Position numbers and translations under genes: made by a program. The notes beneath the pieces were generated by a model, which worked only from the letters and a program-made list of their open reading frames with translations, was not told where the DNA came from and did no database searches. Of a stretch of 64,000 nt of DNA, positions 11,752-24,469 are shown one piece after another. Source of the DNA: Piliocolobus tephrosceles (lineage: Eukaryota > Chordata > Mammalia > Primates > Cercopithecidae); assembly GCF_002776525.5 (NCBI RefSeq), contig NC_045439.1:119455100-119519099 (forward strand). Direction: 5' to 3'. Numbering within the stretch: the stretch's first letter is position 1; the number at the start of each line of letters is the position of its first letter.

Positions 11752-12074
11752 ATCTTTAATGTGTGTGTGTGTGTGTGTGTATTTTCGAGATGGAGTCTCG
11801 CCCTGTCACCCAGGCTGGAGTGCAATGGTGCAATCTTGAGTCACTGCAACCTCCGCCTCCCAAGTTCAAGCAATTCTCCTGCCTCAGCCTCCTGAGTAGC
11901 TGGCATTACAGGTGCACACCACCACGTCCAGCTAATTTTTCATATCTTTAGTAGATACAGGGTTTCACCATGTTGACCAGGCTGGTCTCGAACTCCTGAC
12001 CTCATGATCCACCGACCTCGACGTCCGAAAGTGCTGGCATTACAGGCGTGAGCCACCACGCTCAGCCATCTTTA
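11752..12074 (-). repeat. Alu element (AluS-like), minus strand, with 7-bp TSD
   Basis: A full-length Alu in reverse orientation occupies 11787-12067: 'gatggagtctcgccctgtca', 'gagtagctggcattacagg', 'tttagtagatacagggtttc', 'ggcgtgagccaccacg'. The poly(T) expected at its left (3'-tail) side is mostly a (GT)n run at 11759-11780. The 7-bp word ATCTTTA is present at 11752-11758 and again at 12068-12074, a plausible target-site duplication. Confidence 0.93.
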
Positions 12075-12690
12075 TTTAACATATGATGTCAAATTGAAGC
12101 ATATTTTGACTGATGAAGTCTTTGTGAAAATAATCAAATTATGTAACTCAGGATTAAAAGGTAGAGAAGGAAAGAGAGTGAGAGGAAGAGAAAGACAAAA
12201 CAAGGAAGTTGTCAAGTTTGCTATGAGCCAATGCAAAGAAGTTGTTAAGTTCTTATGAAACAAAATAAATACTACAGAGCCATAATTTGATTTATAAAGG
12301 CATATCAAGGATATCACATCTGAAATGTATATGACAGTGGAGCAGCAAGGACCAAACTATGAACAATATTTTACCTGGCGCTCTATATCAGTCACAGTAG
12401 TAGTCACATGAGGTACCAAGCAATTCTATTTTACCCAGACACACCTTGGTAAGACAGAGTAGCAAACTGAACCACATTAAAAATAAATGATTTCCAGGAT
12501 ACCAGTCCTAGACATTTTTTGAGAAAGACTTAGGAAGTAGAGAAATTATTGTAGTGTACCTGATTGGTTAAGAACAAACATTTAGCTATGCATAAAATAT
12601 TTCTGTAAAATATATACAATGTGAACTCTGTCAATCTTTGAAGAATTATATTGCAAGTTGTTTTACACAATGAGGGGATTGGAGAAGAAT
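12075..12690. other. unassigned, partly purine-rich
   Basis: No gene is recognised. A purine-rich stretch lies at about 12155-12210. The minus-strand frame at 12072-12317 only reflects this composition. Confidence 0.5.
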
Positions 12691-12693
12691 GTG

Positions 12694-12723
12694 GAGAGAG
12701 AGAGAGAGAGAGAGAGTGTGTGT
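12694..12723. repeat. (GA)n microsatellite passing into (GT)n
   Basis: About eleven GA units are followed by a short GT run. This creates a Ser/Leu-repeat frame on the minus strand, which is not a gene. Confidence 0.9.
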
Positions 12724-13470
12724 TTTTGACCCTGAGGGCAAGTAGGTAGATCATATAAGTTTAATATCTCTATATTCAGGCAGAACACTATGTGTGATTA
12801 CCTGTTGATCTTTACAGAAAGGTATCTCTAATAGACCCAGCAATACTATACCAGGGCTGGAAAAGATATCAGCAAACATTTAACTTCCCCTTCTTTTTGT
12901 ACGCAAGTCTGCTCTTAAATTAACAAAAGAAGACAGTTCTGCAATCCTTTTTAAAAGTTATTGAGAAAAAAATTATTAGGCCATTCTTTGCCATTTCAAA
13001 TTAAATAAAATATATTTAGACATGTACTCGCTATGAAAAGTTAACAAGGTCATTAAGAAGAGGGTAGGGATCTGAAGAAGTGTATATTTTATGTATGCAA
13101 CACCTGGAAGTTAAGTGTGTGCTGAATGTTTTCAGTATGATTAAATAGTTAGTACAGTGAGAGTTAAGTAAAAATAGTTTGAGTTCACCTATTTCCATGC
13201 AAAAGTAACCTTATCAACATAATTGTAGAGTAGTTTATTCTGCATTGTAAGAATTTGAGGCATATTTTTAAATAAATGGATAAATGAGTGATAAACAGCA
13301 TCAAAGATGGAAATGCATCTCTCATCTTTATACAACTTACCCTATTTCTTTATGAAATCAATACTATATGTGTCAGGGTAGGTATATGTGTAGTTAGACC
13401 CTAAGTTGTCTTTTTTTAATAAAATGCAAAGATTCATGAAACTAATTCTAGATATCCAAAGGCTGTTGTA
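12724..13470. other. unassigned AT-rich sequence
   Basis: Nothing recognisable on either strand. Confidence 0.5.
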
Positions 13471-13718
13471 GGCTGGGAGCGGTGGCTCACACCTGTAATC
13501 CCAGCACTTTGGTAGTCTGAGGCAGACAGATCACTTGAGGTTAGGAGTTCAAGACCCATCTGGCCAACATGGTGAAACTCCGTCTCTACGAAAAACGCAG
13601 AAATTAGCTGAGCATGGTGGAATGTTCCAGTAATCCCAGTTACTTGGGATGATGAGGCATGAGAATCATTTGAACCCAGCAGGTGGAGGTTGCAGTGAGC
13701 TAAGATTGTGCCACTGCA
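13471..13718 (+). repeat. Alu element (AluS-like), plus strand, 3' truncated
   Basis: It starts cleanly with 'ggctgggagcggtggctcac' and continues with 'tcacttgaggttaggagttc', 'ggccaacatggtgaaactcc' and 'gcaggtggaggttgcagtga'. The sequence breaks off after 'gtgccactgca', so the last 30 or so bases of the right monomer and a normal tail are missing. Only six A residues follow. A minus-strand open frame over this region (13434-13811) is an Alu shadow. Confidence 0.93.
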
Positions 13719-14620
13719 AAAAAGCTGGTGTAAATTTGAAGACTCTAAAAGCAGATATGTCATAATTATTAGTCCTACGACAAGTCGATATGTTATATCA
13801 TTTTGCAACACAGACTATGGAATTGCTAAGACCTGGGTTCCAGTTCAAGACCAACAATTATCAGCCATGAGTCAATAGACAAATAACATTCTCAGACAAC
13901 TTGCTCAGCTATAATATTGGTACTATAACTAATTTATAGTCCTTTTTATAAAGTATAAAATATAGTGTGCTTAAATATTATAGCTGTTAATCTGTGGTAT
14001 TAACCCATAACCTGTATTTCATGTTTGAGACACTTCCATCTATGATGTACATGCATCATCTCCATTCTTTCCTCCACACATTTGTGAGATGCCCTAATTG
14101 AGTACCTGTCAGTTAGTGCACCTTTAAGTAATGATAGCAGATATTGTGTGGAGGAATAGACACGAGCTTACAAAGAGATTTTGATTACACAATGAACAAC
14201 TCAGAAATACCTTGGGAAAAAAAGTAGAAAGCAGATAAGAAGCAACTGAGCTGAAGTCAATACACTAACACTGCTCTCATTGTTTAGCTGTGTAATGACA
14301 ATTAACATGTGTAAAATATGATTATAAATATGCATATTGGATCTAATTATCAACCACATAATCATCTGTAGCATATGGAACAGGTCATGAAGAAAACCAA
14401 AAAGATGATTACAGGGCTAAGGAATAGTTCATATGAAAAGGTTCAGTAGAGCCGTTTTTGTTTTGTTTTCTCTTGTGTTTGGTAACCGAAACTAGGATGC
14501 AGAATCACTTGATTGACACAAAAGCTGTATGTCTAATTTGTCACTCTTCATACAGACTAAAGAAGTTTTATTCAGGATGACAGAATGGAAATTCTTCCTG
14601 AAGTTGATAATGCATATTTT
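13719..14620. other. unassigned
   Basis: No gene or repeat recognised. Confidence 0.5.
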
Positions 14621-14621
14621 T

Positions 14622-14715
14622 TTAAAGGCTATAATCTTTTTGAGGGTAGGAAGACGATCTTATTAATTTTGCATTTCTTATACCTAGTGTACACAAAGTG
14701 TTTGAAATATATTTA
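14622..14715 (+). repeat. L2 LINE 3'-end fragment
   Basis: 'aatctttttgagggtaggaa' followed by 'gatcttattaattttgcatt' and 'ttatacctagtgtacacaaa' follows the L2 3' pattern ('ccttgagggcaggga', 'gtatccccagcacctagca'). It is diverged, and it lies inside a chance open frame at 14585-14830 that I do not call a gene. Confidence 0.6.
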
Positions 14716-16143
14716 TGGAGGGGAAAAGGAGAGAGTTAGGGACAGAGAGAAAAGAGACAAGAGATCCCTTCCTGATGCTTGGCTAGAGAATAGGGATAAA
14801 TTTGTCCAACTCAGTCTAACTATTGGTTGAAAATGTAACTACTCATGTGAATTGCCTGATATGCTTCTTTAAAGTACAGATTACCAGAATAAAATCCACA
14901 GAATTAGGAATCTGAGTAATTCTTAAAAGAAAGATTCACAGGTGTTTCTAATATTCCAGATTTGTACCCATTAGATTAGGTGATAACATTACTAGGTCAG
15001 AGTTCCAAATTCCAAATTCATTTGGAGGATGAGATGGTCCTCACCTCAGATCTTTGGTAATGTGATAGGAGCATAAAAGTTGGAGTTTTGACAGACATAG
15101 TGACTAAGACACTTCTACAGTAGATGTCTGTCATACTGGAGTTAAACAAATTTCAAAATCTTCAAGAAGAAATCATGTTCAGTAAAATGTATAGCTTGAC
15201 TGGCCTCATCCCTTTTTTCTTACTAGAAGAAGAAAGCTATGAGAAAGAGAAATGAAGCTTTCTCTCTCTATGAGTCTGTGAGTCTTCCAAGTTAAGAGTT
15301 CATACTGAGCTCTTAACTTGCAACTTAACTGGGCTAACAGCGTCAGAGGTACCGGTACTAAGCTTAACAATCAAACCTTTTTAAAAATCTTCAGCCCTTT
15401 CCACATCTTGAGGAGCAAACTCTTGTTTCTCTATAGCAATCTGAGATTCCTCTTGGATCATCAAATATAAATATGCCTCAAGTCATGCCATTTTGCTAAC
15501 ACTGGATATGCATTAGCAATTTCAATATAGTATATCAAAATATATGTATATAAATGTTAAATAAGACCAGGTATTTGTATTATACCCCCATAAGCAACTC
15601 AAAATGAAGAGTGTTGCATCATGAGAAGGGGGAAAAGCAATGTTGCTAGGATTGCTTTTTTTTTCACCAACATGTGATTAGTGACATTTCTGCAGAGACA
15701 TCTCAGGGGTGTAGAGTACACTTGGCCTAGCAGATAGGATGCCTTTTTACCATTTTTCTCTCTCGAATAGACAGAAAGTTTAGATTAGTGAAGGTGTAAT
15801 CTTCTTTGATAAAATACTTGCAGTACTTAGTCCAGTGGCATTCATAATTCTGAATTTAGTCTGCTCTCTAAAGTTCTTCAGAGAAGATCAAAATTAGGTA
15901 GACTACTATCAAACACTTTGTCATTCAGCACAACACTAACCAATCTGACTTTTATAATGTTTAATGTGGAATGTTTCAGTAAACAGAAATTATATCTAAA
16001 CTAATACACTCTGCTATATAAGTATCACTTTCTTCTAAAATATTTAACATCACATACACCACCATTACCAACACTATTTTAATTTCCTAAGCCAGAGTTA
16101 TCTCAAAAAGGCCAGGAAAAAAGAAACACTTCCCTAAATTGGT

Positions 16144-16144
<1 letters not shown>
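14716..16144. other. unassigned, one small hairpin
   Basis: No gene is recognised. A perfect 11-bp inverted repeat (CAAGTTAAGAG at 15288-15298, CTCTTAACTTG at 15310-15320) has an 11-base loop. No T-run or other sign of function is attached to it. Confidence 0.5.
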
Positions 16145-16196
<52 letters not shown>

Positions 16197-16285
16197 ACAT
16201 ATATTATATAATATATATAATTATCTATATAATATATAATTACATATAATAATATATATTATATATATACATATATATATATATA
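16145..16285. repeat. long (AT)n microsatellite
   Basis: More than 20 uninterrupted AT units from 16147, followed by imperfect AT/ATT units to about 16285. Typical unstable AT repeat able to form cruciforms. Confidence 0.95.
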
Positions 16286-16474
16286 ATTCTAAGTAGCTTC
16301 TACCTAAAGATCTTTGACGTGCTTAGTATGCTTTCCCCAGGGGATTTAGTAAAAATGAAATTAACTGCAGATACTAATTTATGAAATATCAAATTCATAT
16401 GTATGCTGTATTTGATTCATTTATATAAGTTTCACTTTTTTTTTTCATGTCAGCAATACCAAATGAAATATGTG

Positions 16475-16628
16475 ATACCATAGTTTGAATCTAGACTCTG
16501 CTACTGACTTACATAAATGTCTTGGGCAAGTTGCTTAATTGCTCTGAACTTCGGTTTGTTTGTGTATAAAATGTCAATAATGTCATTCTACATCATGAGG
16601 TTGTTTTGAAAAGCAAACAAAATAAGGT
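16475..16628 (+). repeat. MIR SINE, plus strand
   Basis: Contains the MIR core: 'actctgctactgacttacat', 'cttgggcaagttgcttaatt', 'gctctgaacttcggtttgt', then 'gtataaaatgtcaataatgt' and 'catgaggttgttttgaa'. Ancient tRNA-derived SINE. Confidence 0.85.
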
Positions 16629-17425
16629 TTATAAAATTAGCTCAAGTAATACAAAGCATATAGTATGCAATACATTTTCCATACTTTGTTTTATATGCCA
16701 AGTGGGTACTTGACAAGTAATCCTTGTATTTGTATGTCCTGGGCTAGCATAAATTTATTTTCCATTTCTGAGTATTTATTTAACTGAATGTCTTCTGTAA
16801 ACTTCAGGTTCTGAAGACATACGGTCTGGATCTTGAGATAGAATTGTCGCATCTGTCTTCTTGTCAATTAAAACAACCAAATTAGTTTAACAACGCTCTT
16901 ATCAGAATCCTGAAACAACATTCAAGAAGGATAAGCTTTAAAATGCCATAAGAGTATAGAAAGGACTTGCAAAATATCTTATTAGGGTGGTAGTTGTCCA
17001 TAGAATAATACAGTAGATGATAGAAATGGAGATGAGCAATCTAGTTGTTTTCAAAACTTGAAATATTTTCTGAAAAATACTGCAGGGAAATTAATAAAAG
17101 GAATACTTAGATGAAAAAATATATGAGTCCTAATAATCTAGGTACCTCAAGAGCAAACAATAACAGTCTGTATTCACTTATAAATCCTCACTGCCTACTG
17201 AAAACTCTCAGAATAACTATGTGAGCATAATGGAGAAAAAAATATCTGGATGTTAGTGCAATTAGCTGTGTTCTTTACTATTTAAAAAAATGCCCAGATG
17301 AGTTGTTATTAAAACGATCCACACCAATAGGAAAACTCTCAAGCCATATATATTAAGAGAGCCTGGCCTTGCTTCACTCTTAATAAACATTTTGGCCATC
17401 AACTTGAATATAAGTTAAGAAGTAA
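16629..17425. other. unassigned AT-rich sequence
   Basis: Nothing recognisable. Confidence 0.5.
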
Positions 17426-17429
17426 TAAC

Positions 17430-17688
17430 AGCAATAATAATGGTATTTATTAACTCTCAGCTATGTGCTACAGCACTTTGCAAAGTGTCTTTTCTGTATT
17501 ATCTCTCTGTTACTGATAACCACTCTATGAAATAGGTACAATTACCCTTATTTCTTACAGATAAGGAATTTGTGCTCAGAGAGGTTTAGTAACAAATTCC
17601 AAATCTTAACAATTAGTTATGCTATTGTTAGGTTTGGAATTCAGGTTCATCTTACAATAATGTCACTTGAGTAGTAGTCTACACTGCC
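17430..17688 (-). repeat. MIR SINE, minus strand
   Basis: Reverse-orientation MIR: 'atgtgctacagcactttgca', 'ctatgaaataggtacaatta', 'acagataaggaatttgtgct' and 'cagagaggtttagtaac', then a 'gtttggaattcaggttcatc' block. Confidence 0.8.
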
Positions 17689-17785
17689 TTCTCTCTCTCT
17701 CTCTCTAAATATATATATATGTATATCTAATACATGTATGCTCTCTCTCTATATATAGATATAAGTGTGTGTATATATATATATA

Positions 17786-17824
<39 letters not shown>
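17689..17824. repeat. compound (CT)n, (TA)n, (GT)n microsatellite
   Basis: CT units at 17689-17706, mixed TA/CT units to about 17788, then about 17 GT units at 17789-17822. The minus-strand His-Thr repeat frame (17727-17948) is produced by the GT run. Confidence 0.93.
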
Positions 17825-17826
<2 letters not shown>

Positions 17827-18640
17827 TTAACTAAACTTGCAGATGTCAAATCAGGCAGGTGAATAAATACCTTGATAGCTTGGTATGGAAAGTGGTACTG
17901 GACCTCACCAAGAATCAGTAATTGCCCTATCCTACATCTATGCTCCAAATTTCAACTACACAACTCAAGAAAAGGACAGAGGTGATGTAGTGGCAAGGGC
18001 TCAGTCTGTGTATATGAATGTGCATGTAAAAATATGTGCATGCATGCTTGTGTGCTGGACAGAATTAGTTGCTTTGAAAGAACATGAGTCTCCTTTTTCT
18101 GAAAGGATTCAAATCTAGGCTGGATGAAAGTCAGGAACTGTGGCTAGAATTTAAGCACCAGATGGATGTATAGACTGAACATTTAAGTGTATTTCCAACC
18201 CTAATATTCTGCTGTCATGCTACATTCAACTGTTCAAATAAAAAACAATTCAATGTGGTTAGGAGAAGAGATATAGGAAAATGTATATTTTTAGTATCTT
18301 TAACTTGCAGTGAATAGTTGGAAAATCCATCAGAAGTGCAAAATCATATCTTGACTGACAAGCCTCACCCAGTGTACACCCCAGGCAATGTTTTCATGTC
18401 GCTGAGAAACAAACTGGCCCACCCAGAAGAGAGTCTTACTAATCTTGATGCCTAGAAGCTTGAAGCCTCACTGGAGAAGTGAGCAGTCAAAGGGAGATTG
18501 TCACCACTGATTAGTTGAAAACAAAGAAAAAAATAAGAGAAAGGATGATATTTATTTTGCCAAGATGGATAAGATCCACCAGCTGAGCTGTACGGCTGGA
18601 GGGTAAAGGTAAGTAACCATAATCGGCAATAGTCACTTCT
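17825..18640. other. unassigned
   Basis: No gene or repeat recognised. The plus-strand frame at 17885-18118 has no motif. Confidence 0.5.
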
Positions 18641-19000
18641 AGCTGGAGTTGAAAACAGTCTGTAGTATAAAAGCAGGCACAGGAGAGCACCTTTCTCTTC
18701 CCTGAAGGTATTTCTGGCTAAAGGAATATTGTCAGCCGCCTTCTGGGGTCCCTCCCCCGAACATATGTGGACTCTGATTGTAGGCAGCCAACCTGGGCTT
18801 CTCTCCAGTCAGGGGCATATGGTGAGGTCACAATGGCTGAAGGGGCTGAGACAGAAGACGATTGATTTCAGAGCCAGAGACAGTAATCCCATCAAATGCA
18901 GGTGCACAGAAATTAGGAGATCAGAACAGCTCTTTGCATTTCTTGCTACATTTCCAGTAGTTTCCCATTCCCTTGCTTAGTGCCTTGTCAGCACACCTAG
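18641..19000 (+). other. less AT-rich stretch with a TATA-like box
   Basis: A TATAAAAG word at 18666-18673 is followed by a more balanced, less AT-rich sequence than its surroundings. I cannot assign it to a gene or to a known LTR. The open frame starting at 18729 begins with TTG and has no recognised motif. Confidence 0.2.
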
Positions 19001-22000
19001 AATTGAGGGTGTGATAAGAGAGGAGCAGAAAAATAAGACTGAAATATTTTCAAATTGACTAAGAATTTTGCAGAACACAATAATTGTTTTAAACAGAACA
19101 GCAGTTTATGGTTATCAAGGCACCAAGGAATAGCACTGCCAAGAATTTACTGAGCAGTAGGGCTTCTCTGACAGGAACTGCGCAGCAATGTTCTCCCAGC
19201 AGCCTGACGTCATTCTGCATTGGTTGGGGTGAGACTGGGCAGAGTGTGGCTGAGGCTGACAGGAAAGAGATTATGCAGGTATGTAAAAGTAAGGGTACAT
19301 AATTTGCACACAGTTCCTTATGGAGTCAGGAATTATGGTTCAGATGAAGGTTGCAGCTTTCTTGTGGCACAGAATTCAGCATATAAAATATGTTTGATAC
19401 CAGGAAGTAATATATTGCAACTTTGATCCAATTCATCACGCACCTAAATCCATTAGGAAACAAATGAAACAGTCTAAATAAAGAGTCTAGACTAATTGAG
19501 GTTAGGATTTCCAGAACAGAAAGAGTTGAGACTCTAATTAAAGAAGCCTCCTAACCCCACTCGTGGAGCAAAGGAGCTGAAACAGAAAGGACATGAATTC
19601 CTTCTGTTGTGCTCGACAATAGCACCATCTGACAAGTCAAACATCTGTCCAAATGACCAAACATATGCACATCCCAGTTTAAAATGACAAGACATACACA
19701 CTTAATTTAGAGGTATCTGAAGTATTATGCCAGCCTAAGGGAAATCCAGAGAGACTGGGATAGAGGAAAAACTGGTGCCAAAGCTTTGGGATTCACCTTG
19801 AATAACAAACAAAAATATCTTGGATTTTTGCATTCTTGTAGTAAAAAATAAATATCAATATTAGAAAAACAACAAATGTGAAACTCATCCCCTGATATTT
19901 ATCAGGAAACTTAGCCTCAATATTATTGCTCTCCATGATCTAGTGTTCAAAAAAGAAGTACTGGTTGTTTTTATATTTGTTTACTTTGCAACTCAATGCA
20001 TTTGTTCAAATCCAAGCAGAATCTACATTTTTTGTTGTTGTTGTTTGTTTGTTTCAATGGCTAACCAGCCAGGTAAACTAATAGTTCTCTGCTCTTAAAT
20101 CAAAATTAGAATTAGGAACAAAAGCCAAAGTAGTATAGTTAACGAAAACCCACCGATGTTTACAGTCATTAGATGGCACAAAAGAACCTATGGTTTGTTA
20201 TGAAATGTCACCTGCCAGAAGCTAACATTTAGACCAAGTCTTATATCACTGTCCTGGCCAAACTATGACAAAGCGAAGAAATTGCTTAAGCAAAAACAAG
20301 GACAATAAAACAAAGGTTTTCTAAATTACTGTTGCCCATGTCATTAAATTTCATATTGTGCATGGAATATAAATACATCACTTTGTTCTGCATGACAAGC
20401 AGAAGTGAGCATTCATACATTACTCAGCCACTTAATTAAGTGCCTGGGATATTTGCAGTTAGCAGAAACTAATAAGGGAATCACATTTAAATTCAAATCA
20501 CTCCTCAGGGTAGCTGTCTGAAACATAAGCAAGGCTTACTGGGTAGATGTTCCACTAAATGCTCAGCTAAAAGCTTAGATTCACTGTATTTGTGAATAAA
20601 GAATAATTCTACTTGTGATTAAAGGTGAGAGTAAAATGAACAATTCTGTTAGGGATATTTGAGTGACGTTTTATTTCCCCTGTTTTAAATAACCATTTCG
20701 TCTATTACTTTGTCTCCCAGAACAAGGGTATGATTTAGGGCTTTGCTAGCTTAGAGCAGGAGGTTCCATAAAAAAACAAATGACGAGGCTGACCCTTTCC
20801 ATGGCAGCCTTTCAACGGACCTGACAGTAACAGTCCCTGCACCACAGACAGTAAACAACAAAATTATAAAGTCTCCATTGAGAAAAAAAGGCAAACAGGA
20901 AACAAAGTGATGGAGGGTCACAGGAGGCAAAGAATGGGGAGGAGAGAGGAGAGATTCACATATTTGTAGCGAGAAGCCAATAACTCAGTATTCCCAACTC
21001 TGAGGAATTGCTTGTCCTCTAGCCATTGCCCAAGACTGGGTTTATTTTTAGCCATTCTTCTTTATAAATTTTAACTTCTCTGGACTAAAACAGTCCCATA
21101 TGGTTTCAAATCTGCCCTTGATTCCAAACAGCCCCCACACCGAGCTTCTTCAAAATTTCAAAGCCATCTGGTCACCGTTGGTACAAATGACCTCTCAATA
21201 TCCCTCCTCATACAAAGTACGGTTTTTTTCAGCTTCAGAAAACTGGACTCTCAGGGCCCCACACAATTACAATTACTAAGGGCAGAGGTACACAAAAGAC
21301 CCCATCACTTCAAGAAGAAAACATGCTCTAATCCGTGGTACTTACAGAAAAGTGAGTAGAATAGCTTAGATGCAGATTGTACACCTTTGTTCCTTTACTG
21401 AGAGAAATTACATAATTTCACCTGACACCATGCATCATTTTGCTACCGAAAAAATAAACTCCTAAATTCCAGATTGCAATCCCAACTTGAAATAAATTAA
21501 ACTCTAATATTTTAACACTACATTTAGACTGAACATAATATTTTTGGTTAGATAGAAATTTGGCATCTTCTGCAAGTCATAAAATCTTTGAAGCATAAAT
21601 TCTGATCATCACAATAGGTACTGTCACACAGCATCACCTCAGATATTGTCAAGGTACCATCTGGCATTAGTTATACAGCAGTGGATAGAAAAGGTGTAGG
21701 CCTAGCACCCAGTTCGTAAAAGTGTGGGAATCAGTACTCATACCAGCATCAAGAACCAGCACAAAACAGCTCCTGTGTAGAGTATATATGCAGAAAAAAA
21801 TGCTTGAGGATTTACATAGGGAACCATTATCTTAGTTGTATCTGGAGAGAAGACAGGGAGATTTAGTTTTTGATTATATATCCTTTTATACAATTTGAAT
21901 TTATTGCCATGTGCATGCACTGGTTTTGTTAGAAGTAGTAAACAATAAAAATTAAGTTTGCCCACAACTTTTCAATTTTTCCCCAGTAATTTCTCTCAAA

Positions 22001-22310
22001 TACCTCAATCTGAAAATACATTTCACTATTCAAACACATCCACTGAAATCCATCCTACCATTTTAAATAACAGCCTTCTCAGTTCAGAAGTATAATCTCC
22101 CCCTCAATGTTCCAAATGAGGTGCCTTGATAGATATGCCCTACTTAGATTCATCTGAGTCTTGATGGAAGTGTTTAGGATGATCTCTTATCCAGAAAACG
22201 TATTTGATTCTTCGGTGGAACTATTTTAGACACTTGAAAATTTAGGATAGATGTTAAGAAGTTGAAGAGTCTAGTATTGTAGGCTAGCTATCATAACAAG
22301 TAATGCCAAA
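19001..22310. other. unassigned, a short (TTG)/(TTTG) run only
   Basis: No gene is recognised over 3.3 kb. A short TTG/GTTT simple repeat lies at about 20029-20055. The overlapping frames at 19108-19426 have no supporting features. Confidence 0.45.
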
Positions 22311-22314
22311 GATC

Positions 22315-22600
22315 TGAGAAGATTCATATGCAACAAAAGTTTATTTAGTTCTAATGTCACACATCAATGTGAAACTCCTTAGAGGCTCTACTGTACAAAA
22401 TTAGGGTCCAGTTTCCTTCCATTGTGAATGTGTAGCTTGGACATATTATTCTAGGTCCAAGAGTCCTCCAGACTCAGCCAGCAAATTAATAAGGAGAGAG
22501 AAAGAAGCATAGTGTGAGAGGTTTTACGAACCAAGCCTGGAATTGGCATGTATCACTTCTAACTACATTTCATTGGCATCACCCCTTCCCATAAGACACC
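22315..22600 (-). repeat. MLT1-like LTR fragment, minus strand
   Basis: 'gcaacaaaagtttatttagt', 'cagtttccttccattgtgaa', 'gaggttttacgaaccaagcc' and 'tggaattggcatgtatcact', then 'acatttcattggc', read as the reverse of an MLT1-like LTR (forward signature 'ccaatggaatgt', 'gccacttccaggcctggccc', 'ataaaacctcc'). Diverged, family approximate. Confidence 0.55.
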
Positions 22601-22654
22601 CTATCTGCAAGCGAAACAGAATTTAAGCATTTTCTTAAGAAGGAAAGTTTGGTG

Positions 22655-23160
22655 AACACCATGGTAGATCAGATCCTTCAAATTTCTTCATTCTCTCCAT
22701 GCACCCCTACCTTTGCCATGTGACTTTGCAGTACTTCTCAGGAGAGTGAGCAACAGCTCTTTCCCCACCTCAGTGATATTGGGTTTGGCCATAAAATTTG
22801 CTTTGTCAGTGGAAAATTAGCAGAATTGACAATAGCAAACGTTTAAAATGTCCTGAGCAAGTTTCACTTTCCCTTGCAATTTGTTCCCTTAACCTTGAAA
22901 AGAACATGCCTCAGGAAGGAAGAACGTCGTGAAGTAGACAAAAACTTGTGCAGATATGAGTTTGAAGCCACATCCAGTGAACCCACATTCTGAGACAGAG
23001 CTACTCAGTGTAAACCATCCTAGATCAGCTAAACCACAGCTGGCTTGCTGGCCTGGTAGGTGAGAATCAGTTTGCTGCTGTAAGATGCAGAATAGAGGGA
23101 GAGAGACACAATTTGTTAAATATCATTACTGTAGTAGTAGCTAACTGATTCACACACATA
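22655..23160 (+). repeat. MLT1-like LTR, plus strand
   Basis: The series 'ccatgtgactttgcagtact', 'ctctttccccacctcagtga', 'gtttggccataaaatttgct', 'agaacatgcctcaggaagga', 'atcctagatcagctaaacca' and 'agtagctaactgattcacac' follows one LTR-type family in order, in the same family and orientation as 39850-40150. The family name is provisional. Confidence 0.5.
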
Positions 23161-23655
23161 ACAATCTCTGCTTCCGCTGACATCTGTGAGCAATTATAAT
23201 TTTAAAGGACCTCACTGTATATCGTTTTTAAAAGAATATTTCACCTGCATAGGTATACTTTTGTATAAATATTGAGAAAATTGTGAAATCTCTTAAAATC
23301 AGGCATAGCAAAACGAGTTAACACCATGAACTGTAACCTGGATAACATGTTGTTGTTTTACCACATTTTCTAAGTATTCTCTTAAATAATATGTTCTTAA
23401 ATGCCATAAAGTGCTCATTTAAAAACTGAATATATCTTTGAGAGGTTAACAATTTTCCAAAAGTCATTTGTAAAATATTGAGAAACACAGCATCTATTCA
23501 ACTACTATAACTGTAGATGATCATCCAAAGACTCATTTCTTTGTGTCTATAAATTATTTAGATTTCTTCCCTTGATGCCTGCATTACAACATTTATTTCA
23601 CAGCTGGTTTGAAATTTTAACAATGGATGATCAGAAGCAGAGATGTTTTTTACAC
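23161..23655. other. unassigned AT-rich sequence
   Basis: Nothing recognisable. Confidence 0.5.
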
Positions 23656-23659
23656 CAAT

Positions 23660-23775
23660 CATGAACTAGATAATATTAGGCATTTAAAATATACTGCCCC
23701 ATAAAATCCTCAAAATATTTCCATTCATTATTTATACTTGTCCCCATTTACAGATGAAGAATCTGATCCTTTTAA
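23660..23775 (-). repeat. MIR SINE fragment, minus strand
   Basis: 'aatattaggcatttaaaata', 'cataaaatcctcaaaatatt' and 'ccccatttacagatgaagaa' match the reverse MIR pattern. Confidence 0.65.
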
Positions 23776-24261
23776 TTTTTCCTAAATTTTTAATGTTATA
23801 TTCTGCTAATGTGTTATAAAGTTGAAGGGCTCAGCTTAAAACTGAAGGAATCTTTCTCTAAAGTTCACATTTCATCCGCTACATCGGACTGTCTCCACAA
23901 TTAATATAAATGCAGAAACGTTAGTTAATAAAACACTGGCTAAAAGTAAGTTTAGGGATGACTAAGAAAAATACATTACTGACAATACAGACATTTGTAA
24001 CTTGGCTTCATTTTCTAGATCTTGCAATAAAATTTGACAGTAATGTGTAGCCCACCTAAGATAAAATAATTAATAAATGTAGTTTAACAGAAGAAGGAAG
24101 AGATTCATTTGTAAAATTAAAAATCAACTGATTTCAAGCCTTTAATTCACTACAACATTTTATAAACAAATATAAGAAAATACCAACAACAACAAAAAAA
24201 GTCTCCTAATCTTTTTCTAAAACATTTGGGAAAAAAGAGAAACATATATGATACAATTTTG

Positions 24262-24294
<33 letters not shown>

Positions 24295-24369
24295 ATATTA
24301 AAAAAAAATTAAATTTAGAAAAAAAAAAATATTTATTTAAAAAATGTAATAAAAAATAAAAAAACAGCC
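24262..24369. repeat. A-rich low-complexity sequence left of gap
   Basis: 28 consecutive A at 24262-24289, followed by runs of A separated by T-rich words up to the gap. Base accuracy here is doubtful. Confidence 0.85.
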
Positions 24370-24469
24370 NNNNNNNNNNNNNNNNNNNNNNNNNNNNNNN
24401 NNNNNNNNNNNNNNNNNNNNNNNNNNNNNNNNNNNNNNNNNNNNNNNNNNNNNNNNNNNNNNNNNNNNN
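24370..24469. other. assembly gap (exactly 100 N)
   Basis: Exactly 100 undetermined bases, a size commonly used in assemblies for gaps of unknown length. A tracts of 28 (24262-24289) and 27 (24470-24496) lie on its two sides, so the missing sequence may contain a retroposon tail or other low-complexity DNA. Confidence 0.97.

Noticed and set aside
13434..13811. 125-codon minus-strand frame
   Set aside because: It is the antisense of an Alu, with the usual Alu-derived residues and no independent evidence.
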